Shown: positions 1-8,472 of the stretch, piece by piece
Layout: each line of letters starts with the position of its first letter
How positions within the stretch are numbered: the first letter of the stretch is position 1
The notes under the pieces: model-generated
Databases searched by the model: none
Told to the model about the DNA's origin: nothing
What the model saw: only the letters and a program-made list of their open reading frames with translations
Translations under genes and position numbers: made by a program
Source: Chloroflexota bacterium
GTDB lineage: Bacteria; Chloroflexota; Anaerolineae; UBA3071
Direction: 5' to 3'
DNA: 33,524 nucleotides
NCBI GenBank assembly: GCA_014383605.1
Contig: JACNHM010000383.1
Span: forward strand, 1-33,524

Positions 1-55
1 CCAGGACGCCGGGGAATCGTTTGGTGATATCGCGTAGTTCGAGGACAGGAGGCAT
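1..55 (-). CDS. ABC transporter ATP-binding protein, sugar/BMP type (N-terminal fragment, runs off window)
   Basis: Only the first 18 codons lie in the window. They read MPPVLELRDITKRFPGVL, the typical opening of the double-ATPase subunit of RbsA/NupO-like importers, where an LxLRxITKRFPGV strand precedes the Walker A loop. An AGGGAGA ribosome site lies about 7 nt upstream of the ATG. It follows phnE by 116 bp on the same strand and is probably the next gene of the same operon. In the BMP family this ATPase energises nucleoside or related uptake, which would fit the BMP domains of the lipoprotein at 2702-5569. The Walker motifs lie outside the window, so the subfamily call is inference. Confidence 0.6.
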   Translation of the reverse strand, partial: MPPVLELRDITKRFPGVL

Positions 56-171
56 GAGACTTCTCCCTGAAGTGTGAGGATGTTGTGGGGTCTGGCTAAG
101 CGATTGTGCTTTGGATATCCTGATCTGCAATATGTGCTGCGCGAAGAGACAGAGCACATGCGCCACGCAGC

Positions 172-1695
172 CTACACGAAACGCTCGCGAATCTCTGCGC
201 TGACATAGTCGAGTACCGCCACGGTGATGGCGATGAACCAGACGGCAATGCCTGCCGAGCGATAGTCCAGCAAGCGGATCCACTGGATGAGCAGGAAGCC
301 GATGCCTCCACCGCCCACCGCGCCGATGATGGTGGACATGCGCACGTTGATATCCCAGCGGTAGATGGTGAATGAAATGAAAGGTGGAAGCACCTGTGGC
401 ACCACCGCGTACATGATCGTCTGCAGCCGGTTGGCGCCGGTGGCCTGGAGGGCCTCAATGGGACCGGGATCAATGCTCTCAATGGATTCCGAGTACAGCT
501 TTCCCAGAGCGGCGATGCTGTGCACCGTGAGGGCGATGATGCCTGCGAACGGCCCCAACCCCACCCACAGCACGGCGATGATGGCCCAGATCAGCGGCTC
601 AATGGAACGGATGATGTTGAGCACCGTGCGAACCAGGACGTAGATGGCCATGGTGAGCGAGGAACCCCCCATCAGGTTGCGGGCGGCGAAGAAGCTCACG
701 GGAACCGCCAATACGATGCCAAACAGCGTAGCCATCAACCCCAGGAAGATCGTCTCCACCATCTTCTCGATGGCCAGCTTCAACTCCGGGCTGGGCATGA
801 GTCCGCCCACTTCGCTGACCTGCTGCGCCTGGATCTGGTGCATCTGAGTCCTCTTGGCTGCACTGGGAGGAATCAGCCGATAGGGCATAATGACCTGCAG
901 CTCGAACGCCCCTTCGCCGTCGGTGGTGGTCTTGAGATATTCGCCCTCTTGCCGAACCCGGAATTCGTTGTTCATGGAGTCCTGCCACCAGATCTCCGTT
1001 TCCGTGTTGGGTTCGAAACCCCGGCCGCGTAGGGTCAGCGGCGTGCCCTCTACCATCTTGTACGATTCATCCTGATAGGACAACTCACCACAGGTGGGCT
1101 CCGCCACGACGTAAGGCTGGTCGGGCACTTCTTCCGGCGGCAGCGGCGGATTGTCATCACAGGGCACGCCGATATCGGCCGCGCCCATGAGCACGCTCTT
1201 TTCCCGGGTGACCGCTTTCTCCCACGGCCAGAGCACCTTGGTCATCGCCGGCACAGCATCGTCGAACTCAGTGACCAGCTTGTGTAAGTCGATCTTGGTG
1301 ATCTGCCATCCCAGGGCGAAGAACAGAAGAACCACCAGCGCAAAGACGCCAGCGCCAGCGCGACGGCCTGGCCGGGCCTGCTGGTAGGCATCCCAGGCGA
1401 TCCACAGCCAGAGCAAGATCAGCGCACCGGCCAAGGCAGCCAGGAGAGGCTGCAAGCTGATGGCCTTGCGAAAGATGTTCAGCGCTCCCACTTCTCGGCG
1501 GGCGGCGAGGTTCATGCGCCAGACCAGGAGCAAGCCGCTGCTGACCAGACTGACCAGCAGCAACAAGCCACGGCGAGCCTGTCGAGCCAGGATCTGACCC
1601 AAGCCAGGGACGAAAAGCGACAATAGCCCCGCGAGAGGAGGCGACACCAGGCTGGGCTGTACAGAAGGTTCTTTGGCGTACCGTTTCTCGGCCAT
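172..1695 (-). CDS. phnE: PhnE-type ABC transporter permease with long N-terminal extension
   Basis: Membrane subunit of a phosphonate/phosphite-type importer. The C-terminal half (about residues 305-507) is the PhnE permease domain: several membrane helices and the cytoplasmic coupling (EAA) loop near residues 402-437, with SIDPGPIEALQATGA followed by VVPQVLPPF. The protein has 507 residues, against about 260-300 for usual PhnE. The extra N-terminus has a PGLGQ turn between helices (about 22-60), two more hydrophobic segments (83-101, 115-131) and an extracytoplasmic stretch of about 170 residues. That stretch includes a likely Ig/TIG-like beta domain (about 215-270, with GTPLTLRGRGFEPN). 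The start ATG lies 2 bp after the phnC stop, and GAGGAGGG inside the end of phnC serves as ribosome site, so translation is probably coupled. The substrate cannot be read from the sequence. Confidence 0.88.
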   Translation of the reverse strand: MAEKRYAKEPSVQPSLVSPPLAGLLSLFVPGLGQILARQARRGLLLLVSLVSSGLLLVWRMNLAARREVGALNIFRKAISLQPLLAALAGALILLWLWIAWDAYQQARPGRRAGAGVFALVVLLFFALGWQITKIDLHKLVTEFDDAVPAMTKVLWPWEKAVTREKSVLMGAADIGVPCDDNPPLPPEEVPDQPYVVAEPTCGELSYQDESYKMVEGTPLTLRGRGFEPNTETEIWWQDSMNNEFRVRQEGEYLKTTTDGEGAFELQVIMPYRLIPPSAAKRTQMHQIQAQQVSEVGGLMPSPELKLAIEKMVETIFLGLMATLFGIVLAVPVSFFAARNLMGGSSLTMAIYVLVRTVLNIIRSIEPLIWAIIAVLWVGLGPFAGIIALTVHSIAALGKLYSESIESIDPGPIEALQATGANRLQTIMYAVVPQVLPPFISFTIYRWDINVRMSTIIGAVGGGGIGFLLIQWIRLLDYRSAGIAVWFIAITVAVLDYVSAEIRERFV

Positions 1696-1697
1696 GG

Positions 1698-2489
1698 TCA
1701 GGTACCCTCCTCTGTAAGTGTAAGCCCGGCGCTGACCCGCACTGCCTCCTCGCCGTAGATCTCCTTGAATTGCTCATCGGTCATGCGGCGAATATCCTCA
1801 CGCGAGCCCCGGTACACCAACTCGCCATCGCGCAGACCAATGACCCGCGTGGAATAGCGTTGGATCAGGTCCAGGTAGTGCAAGGTGCAGAGAATGGTGA
1901 TGTCGTCATCCTGGTTGAGCCGCTCCAGGTAGCCCAGGATGGAATGGGCCAGCACCGGGTCGAGGCTGGCCACCGGCTCATCGGCCAGGATCATGCGGGG
2001 CTCCTGCATCAGCGCCCGGGCGACGCCCACCCGCTGCTGCTGCCCGCCGCTCAGCTCGTCGGCCCGCTTGTGCGCCTGGTCGGCGATCCCCAGACGCTTC
2101 AGTGCCTGCCTGGCGCGCCCGTGATCTTCGGCGGGGAAGCGATTAACCAGGCTGGCCCAAGGGCTCACGTACCCCAAGCGGCCGGCGAGGATGTTGGTCA
2201 ACACCGAGGAACGGTTGACCAGGTTGAAGTGCTGGAAGATCATACCGATGCGGCGGCGAATCTCACGCAGTTGCGGTGGCGAAGCGGCGGTTACGTCTAC
2301 TCCATCCCAGATGATCTGCCCTTCGGTGGGCTCGATCAGCCGGTTGATACAACGCAAGAGAGTAGACTTGCCCGCACCGCTCAGGCCGATGATGACCAGG
2401 AACTCACCATCCTGCACAGTGAAGCTGACATCCTTCAGCGCCACCGTGCCATCGTTGTAGACTTTGGTCAAATGCTTGACTTCTAGCAT
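1698..2489 (-). CDS. phnC: PhnC-type ABC transporter ATP-binding protein
   Basis: Cytoplasmic ATPase that powers the PhnE-type permease. Visible motifs: Walker [11 protein letters not shown]-loop IFQHFNLV, signature LSGGQQQR, Walker [13 protein letters not shown] and switch histidine in TLHYLDL. The inserted segment around [17 protein letters not shown] is characteristic of PhnC. The length of 263 residues fits the family. The frame is open for 31 more codons upstream, but that extension (MAARGFVVSS...) does not resemble the family. [11 protein letters not shown] at 2489 is the natural start, with an AGAGGG site before it. It is separated from the upstream lipoprotein gene by two hairpins (2634-2694), which may lower its expression relative to the binding protein. 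Confidence 0.93.
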   Translation of the reverse strand: MLEVKHLTKVYNDGTVALKDVSFTVQDGEFLVIIGLSGAGKSTLLRCINRLIEPTEGQIIWDGVDVTAASPPQLREIRRRIGMIFQHFNLVNRSSVLTNILAGRLGYVSPWASLVNRFPAEDHGRARQALKRLGIADQAHKRADELSGGQQQRVGVARALMQEPRMILADEPVASLDPVLAHSILGYLERLNQDDDITILCTLHYLDLIQRYSTRVIGLRDGELVYRGSREDIRRMTDEQFKEIYGEEAVRVSAGLTLTEEGT

Positions 2490-2633
2490 ACTCGCCCTCT
2501 GTCCAATGAAACTGAAATCATGGATGTAAGCTGCGAGGCCCGTCCGTTTGGCTGAACTCACGACGAAGCCTCGGGCCGCCACGACAGCGCCCGGGGATGG
2601 GCGCTAGAGCCTTGCATCAAGACCTCGATACTG

Positions 2634-2694
2634 AGAAGGGGGGACCGTTGTCCCCCCTTCTTCTGTTGATCGGTCAACGGTCCCTGGGGACCGT
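2634..2694 (-). terminator. Two intercistronic hairpins between lipoprotein gene and phnC
   Basis: Two strong inverted repeats lie just after the lipoprotein stop. The first met by the polymerase is 2677-2683 with 2688-2694 (ACGGTCC / GGACCGT). The second is 2634-2644 with 2651-2661 (AGAAGGGGGGA / TCCCCCCTTCT, 6-nt loop). Neither has a clear T-run after it on the minus strand. They look more like a leaky terminator or mRNA 3'-end protector than a full stop. Such hairpins after binding-protein genes commonly keep the binding protein in excess over the ATPase and permease (as after malE); the role here is inferred. Confidence 0.6.
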
Positions 2695-2701
2695 CATTGA
2701 G

Positions 2702-5569
2702 CTACTGCAGGTCCTCGATGTTCAAGCCCGAAGCGCTGAGCATCTGGCGGAACGGATCGTAGAAAGTATCGTCCATTTGCATCAGGGCCGCCCACTGATA
2801 CGCCGTATCGAGAGCCTCCTTACCCTCGTCGGTCTCGGCGATCTTCAACAGCGCGGCGTTGATCTTGTCGCGCAGTTCTCGCGGGAAGCTGGATACATAC
2901 TGCACACCGTCGTTGGGGATGTCCTCAGTGAGGGCGATGACGATGACCTGCTCCATCACGTCGGGATAGTCTGCCTCGATCCGCGTGCGGGCGTCCACGT
3001 AGGTGGCGCCGACGTCGCAATCACCGTTGTACACGGCGGAAGCGACGCCATCGTGGCTGCCAGCATCCACGACCTCGGCCAGATCGGTATCGGTGTCAAT
3101 CCCCGCAGCACGCAGGGTGAGCATGGGGATGATCCAGCCGCTGGTGGAGAGCGGATCAGGCCGGCAGAAGGTCTTGCCTTCCAGGTCGGTGATCTCCTTG
3201 ATGCCACTGTCGGCGCGAACGATGAGCTGGCCGTTGTAGGTGGGGCTGCCGTAGCGCACGGAGACCAGTTCCGCCTCCGCACACCCCTTATCGGCGGCCA
3301 GCACGTAGCTGAAGGTGGCCAGGGACGCCATGTGAGCCTTCGGTGGATCGGCGCACATGGCCTCGATGACGCCGGCGTACTCGGTGGCCACGCTGGTCTC
3401 GATGACCAGCCCGGTCTCCTTGTAGATCAGGTCAGCGACCGATTCGGCACCCGCCGCCACGCGCTCCATCTCGCCGGAGGGGACGAAGGACCAGATGATG
3501 GGGTTCTCCTCGGTGCCCAGATCACCCGCGGCGGGCGGCGCCGGTGGCGGCCAGCCCGTCGCCAGTTCGCCGGCGATAATGGCAGCCTGGATCTCCGCCA
3601 AGTCGGCCTTGATGTTGTCGGGCACCTTGTCCTCGAAGTCGTGGAAGGGACCCACGCCCACACCTTCATTGGCCAGGGTGGCGATGTAGTTATCGCCGCC
3701 GGTGAAGGTCCCCTCGACGGCATCCTTGATGACGCTGAAGACGGCCTTATCCAGCCGCTTCACGGTGCTGGTCACGAGGATGTCCTTCTCGTTGGGCAGG
3801 GTGTAGTACTGGTCCACGTCTACGCCGACGCCCCACTTGCCCCGCTCCTTGGCTGCGGCGATGCCGCCGTTGCCCGTCTTGCCACCCACGCCCATGATGA
3901 TGTCGGCGCCCTCATCAATGAGCGAGTTGGCCTGGATCTTGCCCTGGTCGGGCGCCTCGAAGTCGCCGACGTAGACACCGGTGAACCCGACGTCCTTGCC
4001 GTACTTTTCGTTGTAGTACTCGACGCCGGCCTCGTAGGCGGCGATGAACTGCTCCACGGGCGGGATCTGCATGCCGCCGATGTAGCTTACCGCCGGGCCT
4101 TCAGAGTCCAACTCATCAGCCATGGCCGCTGCCAGATAGCCGACGGGGAAGGACGCCTCATCCACGTTGAACAGGATACCCTTCAGGTTGGTGAGGTTGG
4201 GATCGGCGGGGTAGTCCACGATGGCGAACTTGACGTCGGGGTACTGCGCGGCCATCTTGTAGGTGGCATCGCCCAGCAGGAAGCCCACGGTGATGATCAT
4301 GTCGTAGCCCTGCTCGGCGAACTCGATGATGTTGGGCTCGTAGTCGGCCTGGGCCTGGGATTCCAGGAAGGCGGCCTCAACGCCCAAGGCGTCGACGGCG
4401 TCCTGCAACCCCTTCCAGGTGTTCTCGTTGAAGCTGGCATCGTCAATGCCGCCCACGTCCGAAACCATGCCGACCTTGAAGGCAACCTCGGGTGGCGCGG
4501 CCTCCGGCGGCCAGCCCGTGGCGATCATTCCGGCGATGATGGCAGCCTGGATCTCCGCCAGGTCAGCCTTGATGTTGTCAGGCACCTTGTCCTCGAAGTC
4601 GTGGAAGGGACCCACGCCCACACCTTCATTGGCCAGGGTGGCGATGTAGTTATCGCCGCCGGTGAAGGTCCCCTCGACGGCATCCTTGATGACGCTGAAG
4701 ACGGCCTTATCCAGCCGCTTCACGGTGCTGGTCACGAGGATGTCCTTCTCGTTGGGCAGGGTGTAGTACTGGTCCACGTCTACGCCGACGCCCCACTTGC
4801 CCCGCTCCTTGGCTGCGGCGATGCCGCCGTTGCCCGTCTTGCCACCCACGCCCATGATGATGTCGGCGCCCTCATCAATGAGCGAGTTGGCCTGGATCTT
4901 GCCCTGGTCGGGCGCCTCGAAGTCGCCGACGTAGACACCGGTGAACCCGACGTCCTTGCCGTACTTTTCGTTGTAGTACTCGACGCCGGCCTCGTAGGCG
5001 GCGATGAACTGCTCCACGGGCGGGATCTGCATGCCGCCGATGTAGCTTACCGCCGGGCCTTCAGAGTCCAACTCATCAGCCATGGCCGCTGCCAGATAGC
5101 CGACGGGGAAGGACGCCTCATCCACGTTGAACAGGATACCCTTCAGGTTGGTGAGGTTGGGATCGGCGGGGTAGTCCACGATGGCGAACTTGACGTCGGG
5201 GTACTGCGCGGCCATCTTGTAGGTGGCATCGCCCAGCAGGAAGCCCACGGTGATGATCATGTCGTAGCCCTGCTCGGCGAACTCGATGATGTTGGGCTCG
5301 TAGTCGGCCTGGGCCTGGGATTCCAGGAAGGCGGCCTCAACGCCCAAGGCGTCGACGGCGTCCTGCAACCCCTTCCAGGTGTTCTCGTTGAAGCTGGCAT
5401 CGTCAATGCCGCCCACGTCCGAAACCATGCCCACCTTGAACTTCTCTTCCGGTACAGGTGTCGGTTTGGGGGGAACCGGTGTCGGTTCGGGGGTGGCCCG
5501 TCCGCAGGCCGATACCAACAGCGAGAGCACGACCAAGCCAGTCATGACAAAAAACAGTAGTTTACGCAT
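2702..5569 (-). CDS. Triple-domain substrate-binding lipoprotein: BMP-BMP-PhnD
   Basis: Surface lipoprotein of 955 residues, far longer than a normal BMP (~350) or PhnD (~300) protein. The signal peptide ends in a lipobox (VSAC, Cys22), followed by a Pro/Thr linker (about 25-40). BMP domain 1 covers about 43-350 and BMP domain 2 about 363-670, each with the family signatures [13 protein letters not shown] and [18 protein letters not shown] PhnD/phosphonate-type periplasmic domain fills about 690-955 ([32 protein letters not shown]). The two BMP copies are offset by exactly 320 residues. BMP proteins usually bind purine nucleosides or similar ligands and PhnD binds phosphonates or phosphite. 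Downstream are phnC, phnE and the beginning of a BMP-type ATPase gene, so this one lipoprotein may feed two transporters. Start chosen from GAGGAGGAGA about 9 nt upstream and the signal peptide. Confidence 0.9.
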   Translation of the reverse strand: MRKLLFFVMTGLVVLSLLVSACGRATPEPTPVPPKPTPVPEEKFKVGMVSDVGGIDDASFNENTWKGLQDAVDALGVEAAFLESQAQADYEPNIIEFAEQGYDMIITVGFLLGDATYKMAAQYPDVKFAIVDYPADPNLTNLKGILFNVDEASFPVGYLAAAMADELDSEGPAVSYIGGMQIPPVEQFIAAYEAGVEYYNEKYGKDVGFTGVYVGDFEAPDQGKIQANSLIDEGADIIMGVGGKTGNGGIAAAKERGKWGVGVDVDQYYTLPNEKDILVTSTVKRLDKAVFSVIKDAVEGTFTGGDNYIATLANEGVGVGPFHDFEDKVPDNIKADLAEIQAAIIAGMIATGWPPEAAPPEVAFKVGMVSDVGGIDDASFNENTWKGLQDAVDALGVEAAFLESQAQADYEPNIIEFAEQGYDMIITVGFLLGDATYKMAAQYPDVKFAIVDYPADPNLTNLKGILFNVDEASFPVGYLAAAMADELDSEGPAVSYIGGMQIPPVEQFIAAYEAGVEYYNEKYGKDVGFTGVYVGDFEAPDQGKIQANSLIDEGADIIMGVGGKTGNGGIAAAKERGKWGVGVDVDQYYTLPNEKDILVTSTVKRLDKAVFSVIKDAVEGTFTGGDNYIATLANEGVGVGPFHDFEDKVPDNIKADLAEIQAAIIAGELATGWPPPAPPAAGDLGTEENPIIWSFVPSGEMERVAAGAESVADLIYKETGLVIETSVATEYAGVIEAMCADPPKAHMASLATFSYVLAADKGCAEAELVSVRYGSPTYNGQLIVRADSGIKEITDLEGKTFCRPDPLSTSGWIIPMLTLRAAGIDTDTDLAEVVDAGSHDGVASAVYNGDCDVGATYVDARTRIEADYPDVMEQVIVIALTEDIPNDGVQYVSSFPRELRDKINAALLKIAETDEGKEALDTAYQWAALMQMDDTFYDPFRQMLSASGLNIEDLQ
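3621..4471. repeat. Direct repeat copy A, 851 bp exact, inside the lipoprotein gene
   Basis: This stretch is identical, base for base, to 4581-5431 (period 960 bp). The first flanking mismatches are at 3620/4580 and 4472/5432. Similarity continues more weakly outwards to about 3550/4510. It encodes most of BMP domain 2. Confidence 0.95.
4581..5431. repeat. Direct repeat copy B, 851 bp exact, inside the lipoprotein gene
   Basis: Partner of 3621-4471; encodes most of BMP domain 1. No synonymous difference exists across 283 codons, so the duplication is recent or the copies are kept alike by gene conversion. The linkers on either side differ between copies, which argues against a simple assembly stutter. 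Confidence 0.95.
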
Positions 5570-5809
5570 TTGAGATTCTCCTCCTCAATACATGTTGATG
5601 TGTGATGGGTTGGTTTGTAACCGGCCGGTGATGATTTTCGCATCGCAGGATGCGATCTGTTCTGATGTCGTCTTTTGACCACCCCCTTTCCACTGTTCGT
5701 CGGCACTGAGTTGTGAAACTTGCTGCACACACCGTTGTTCCCGCGATGGGTCCCCGTGCTGTGCTGTGCTTTGCCGTGATTGAGAAGTACAAATGGGCAG
5801 GAGCTTGCC
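5570..5809 (-). other. Long 5' leader (about 240 nt) of the lipoprotein mRNA
   Basis: If transcription begins about 7 nt after the -10 box at 5816-5821, the mRNA has a leader of roughly 240 nt before the ATG at 5569. It contains a hairpin formed by the GCATCGCAGGATGCG region (about 5640-5655) and a GAGGAGG ribosome site, but I recognise no known riboswitch core. No convincing small gene is seen in it. Confidence 0.4.
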
Positions 5810-5815
5810 GGGCAC

Positions 5816-5844
5816 ATTATAACTCATCCTGCGAATCTGGGCAA
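5816..5844 (-). promoter_or_regulatory. Sigma-70-type promoter of the BMP/Phn operon
   Basis: On the minus strand TTGCCC (5839-5844) is followed after 17 bp by a consensus TATAAT (5816-5821). It faces the lipoprotein gene and is the only good match in the gap. Confidence 0.65.
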
Positions 5845-6064
5845 GTCAGGAGACGGATGTCGCAAATCAGGGTGACGAACCGCTGGCAGGGCTACTACGG
5901 CTGGTCCTACGCCCCGGCTGTCTTACTATCACGACAACACAATGCTTCCAGAGGGCGACCGCAAGGGTCGCCCCTACACATGGTGGTCTCCGTGACAATA
6001 AGACAGCAAGGGGGTCCTACGCCGCTGGAGATACAAGATGTGGGGGGAGCTCATGACCGTCGGC
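5845..6064. other. Gap downstream of ftsK; one palindromic repeat
   Basis: About 220 bp without a credible gene. It holds the palindrome at 5953-5973. No typical hairpin-plus-T-run terminator for ftsK was seen; the remaining sequence shows nothing I recognise. Confidence 0.5.
5952..5975. repeat. REP-like palindrome, AGGGGCGACC family (copy 1)
   Basis: GGGCGACC (5953-5960) and GGTCGCCC (5966-5973) form a perfect 8-bp stem around a GCAAG loop. The same element, in the opposite orientation, lies inside the coding region at 24004-24028. A decayed relative may lie at 8363-8389. Confidence 0.75.
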
Positions 6065-8332
6065 CTATGGCCTTCTCTTCCCTTCGGCCGGCGGCAGGAC
6101 CTCGCGTCCGCGGCCGCCCGACTGGGCCGCTCCGATGACCCCTTCTTCCTCCAACGTATCAATGAGCCGGGCGGCGCGGGAGTAGCCGATGCGCAACCGC
6201 CGCTGCAACAGGGATACAGACGCCCGGTTGGCCTTGCGCACAACCTGCACCGCCTGATCGTAGAGGTCGTCCTTGCTGCTGGCTTCCTGCTCCCGTGCAA
6301 TCATCTCTTCCCACAGTGGTTGTTGGATCATCTCCTGCGGACGGAAGGGTTGCGGTGGCATCCCCTCCGGCAAGGGCTCAGGAGCACGCACGCCTTTCCA
6401 GAAGCGCACCAGCCGCTTCAGCTCGCGGTCGGAGACGAAGCATCCTTGCAAGCGCGCCAGCTTGCTGGAATCCGGCGTCATGAGCAGCATGTCGCCGCGG
6501 CCCAGCAACCGCTCCGCTCCGGGCTGATCGAGGATCACACGGCTGTCCACCTGCGAGGTGACGGCGAAGGCGATGCGGGCGGGGAAGTTGGCCTTGATCA
6601 GCCCGGTGACCACGTCCACGCTGGGACGCTGCGTGGCGATGATGAGGTGAATGCCTGTAGCGCGGGCCATCTGGGCGATGCGACAGACGTAGCGCTCCAC
6701 CTCGTCGGCAGCGATCATCATCAGGTCGGCCAATTCGTCAATGACGACGATGATGTAAGGCAAGATCGGCTCGCCGCGGCTGGCCAGCATCTCGTTGTAG
6801 CTGTCCAGATGGCGTGCCCCGGCCTTGTTGAACAGCCGGTAGCGGCGGTCCATCTCCCGCGTGGCCCAGCGCAGCACGTTCACCACCCGCTCCAGTTCCA
6901 CCACCACGGGGGCGATCAGATGGGGGATGCCATTGAAGAGGGCCAGCTCAACCATCTTGGGGTCAATCATCAGGAAGCGCAGCGTGCGCGGCGTGTGCGT
7001 GCACAGCAGGCAGGTGACGATGGCATTGATGCACACCGACTTGCCCGATCCGGTGGCGCCGGCGATGAGCAGGTGCGGCATCAGCGCCAGGTCGGCGACG
7101 GCCGGCGCGCCGGATACATCCCGGCCCAGACCGATCTTCAGCTTTCCTTCGAAGGTTTGGAAAGTGTCCGATAGCATCACGCTGCCCAGGGAGACGAGGG
7201 AGAGTTGCACGTTGGGCACTTCCACGCCTACGATGTCCCGACCGGGCACGGGCGTCTCGATGCGGATGGGAGAAGCGGCCAGCGCCAGGGCCAGGTCGTT
7301 GCTCAGCCGGGCGATCTGGGAGACCTTGACGCGCGCATCTCTGATGCGCCCATCGCTGGTGCGGCGGGGGACGGTGCCCGGTTTCAGCCCGAACTGCGTG
7401 ACCGCCGGCCCCTGGTTGGCTTCCACCACCTTCACCGGCGCGCCGAAGCTGGCCAGGGTCTCCTCGATGATGCGCGCCCGGCGGCGCAGGTCCTCGCGGC
7501 TGATCTCTTGCTCCGAAAACTCCTCCAGGATCTCCTCGATCGGCGGCAGCCGCCATTCCTGATCGCCGCCGATGACGCGGGGGAAAAGGCGAGGCTCGAT
7601 GGTGCGCGGCGCGGCATCCGAAGGCCTTGTGGTCATGACCGGTCGCGTCTCCGGTATCGTAGGAGGCACCGCGGCTGCCCCTGGCGCGCCGCGCCACGGC
7701 CACAGCTTCTGCCACCAGCGCCGCCAGAAGGGGATCTGGCCGCTGGGCAGCGGTGCTGGTGGCGGTCCCAACTCGCGTCGCTGCCGCAGCCGGGCCACGG
7801 CGCGCTGCACGGCCTCGCCAAACTCCTCCAGGCTGACGCCCCAGACCAGGATGCTGCCCACCGCGGCGACGGCGAAGAGGATCAGCGCCGCGCCAGCTAC
7901 CCCTAAGGCGCTGACCAGGCCCTGGCTGATGATCCAGCCCAGCAGGCCACCGCCGCCCTGCGCCTTGGCCAGGGCTTCGGGATCGGCGGGGTTGGCGATC
8001 AGGTGCGCTGCGGCCACGAAGACGAGAAAGAGCAGGGCCACGCCGGCGGGCCGCCGCAAGCGCACCTCGGCGTCTTTGGCCATGCGACGCCACACCAGCC
8101 AGGTGCCGATGAGACCAAACACCAAGGGGCTGATCCAGACGCCGACGCCGAAGAGCAGCTTCAACGCGTTCACCCACCAGGCGGTCACACTGCCGCGGTT
8201 GGCCGTGGGCAGGCAGAGCAGGGTGAACACCGCCAGCACCAGGAAGATGATGCCGATCACCTCGCCCCGCAGCAGTTTGGCCAGCGTGTCTCCAGCGCCG
8301 CCTCGTGTTTTGCCTCGTCCTCTCTTGGCCAT
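6065..8332 (-). CDS. ftsK: DNA translocase FtsK/SpoIIIE
   Basis: Membrane-anchored ATPase that pumps chromosomal DNA through the division septum. The 755 residues show the standard order. Several hydrophobic N-terminal segments come first (about 24-42, 55-80, 97-112, 140-165), then a Pro-rich linker (about 188-250). The motor follows, with Walker A GATGSGKS (425-432) and Walker B IIVVIDELADLM (527-538). A C-terminal gamma winged-helix domain (about 690-750) would read KOPS-like orientation sequences. The linker is short compared with E. coli FtsK, as in SpoIIIE/SftA types. It has its own extended -10 promoter 85 bp upstream, and an ACAGGAAA site precedes the ATG. Confidence 0.96.
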   Translation of the reverse strand: MAKRGRGKTRGGAGDTLAKLLRGEVIGIIFLVLAVFTLLCLPTANRGSVTAWWVNALKLLFGVGVWISPLVFGLIGTWLVWRRMAKDAEVRLRRPAGVALLFLVFVAAAHLIANPADPEALAKAQGGGGLLGWIISQGLVSALGVAGAALILFAVAAVGSILVWGVSLEEFGEAVQRAVARLRQRRELGPPPAPLPSGQIPFWRRWWQKLWPWRGAPGAAAVPPTIPETRPVMTTRPSDAAPRTIEPRLFPRVIGGDQEWRLPPIEEILEEFSEQEISREDLRRRARIIEETLASFGAPVKVVEANQGPAVTQFGLKPGTVPRRTSDGRIRDARVKVSQIARLSNDLALALAASPIRIETPVPGRDIVGVEVPNVQLSLVSLGSVMLSDTFQTFEGKLKIGLGRDVSGAPAVADLALMPHLLIAGATGSGKSVCINAIVTCLLCTHTPRTLRFLMIDPKMVELALFNGIPHLIAPVVVELERVVNVLRWATREMDRRYRLFNKAGARHLDSYNEMLASRGEPILPYIIVVIDELADLMMIAADEVERYVCRIAQMARATGIHLIIATQRPSVDVVTGLIKANFPARIAFAVTSQVDSRVILDQPGAERLLGRGDMLLMTPDSSKLARLQGCFVSDRELKRLVRFWKGVRAPEPLPEGMPPQPFRPQEMIQQPLWEEMIAREQEASSKDDLYDQAVQVVRKANRASVSLLQRRLRIGYSRAARLIDTLEEEGVIGAAQSGGRGREVLPPAEGKRRP

Positions 8333-8362
8333 TTTCCTGTCGTTTCAGTTTTGATGTCGTGG

Positions 8363-8389
8363 GTAGGGGCGCAGCATGCCGCCCTCTAC
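8363..8389. repeat. Degenerate GTAGGGGCG...GCCCTCTAC palindrome
   Basis: An imperfect inverted repeat with GTAGGGGCG on the left and GCCCTCTAC on the right, in the ftsK leader. It resembles the hairpins at 5952 and 24004 but has a different loop (around CAGCATGC), so membership of the same family is tentative. Confidence 0.4.
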
Positions 8390-8416
8390 TCGCTGTAGAA
8401 CATGTGTGCCATTGGT

Positions 8417-8425
8417 ATTATACCA
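8417..8425 (-). promoter_or_regulatory. Extended -10 promoter of ftsK
   Basis: The minus strand reads TGGTATAAT, a consensus TATAAT (8417-8422) with the TGn extension. No good -35 box is present at 16-18 bp, which is normal for extended -10 promoters. The predicted start is near 8410. Confidence 0.6.
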
Positions 8426-8472
8426 CAACCGCCCGAAAAACCGAAAACCGCCATGCTTACAGAAAGCTGGTG

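Noticed and set aside
2490..2582. Upstream extension of PhnC by 31 residues
   Set aside because: The extension has no family similarity, and a better start (2489) with a ribosome site follows the hairpins.
3550..5440. Duplication as a simple assembly error
   Set aside because: Linkers on the two sides of each copy differ and the whole gene stays in frame with a distinct third domain. An error cannot be excluded without reads, but it is not the simplest reading.
2597..5560. A 987-codon open frame antisense to the lipoprotein gene
   Set aside because: It is a mirror frame of a GC-rich gene with strong codon bias. The protein is His/Val/Gly-rich without recognisable domains, whereas the minus strand encodes clear BMP and PhnD domains with a signal peptide.
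5640..5660. Known riboswitch in the transport operon leader
   Set aside because: Only a simple hairpin is visible; I could not match the conserved cores of purine, cobalamin, SAM, TPP or guanidine riboswitches.
5713..6138. A 141-codon frame in the gap between the transport operon and ftsK
   Set aside because: It runs through the promoter, the REP-like hairpin and the end of ftsK on the other strand; no ribosome site or family resemblance.
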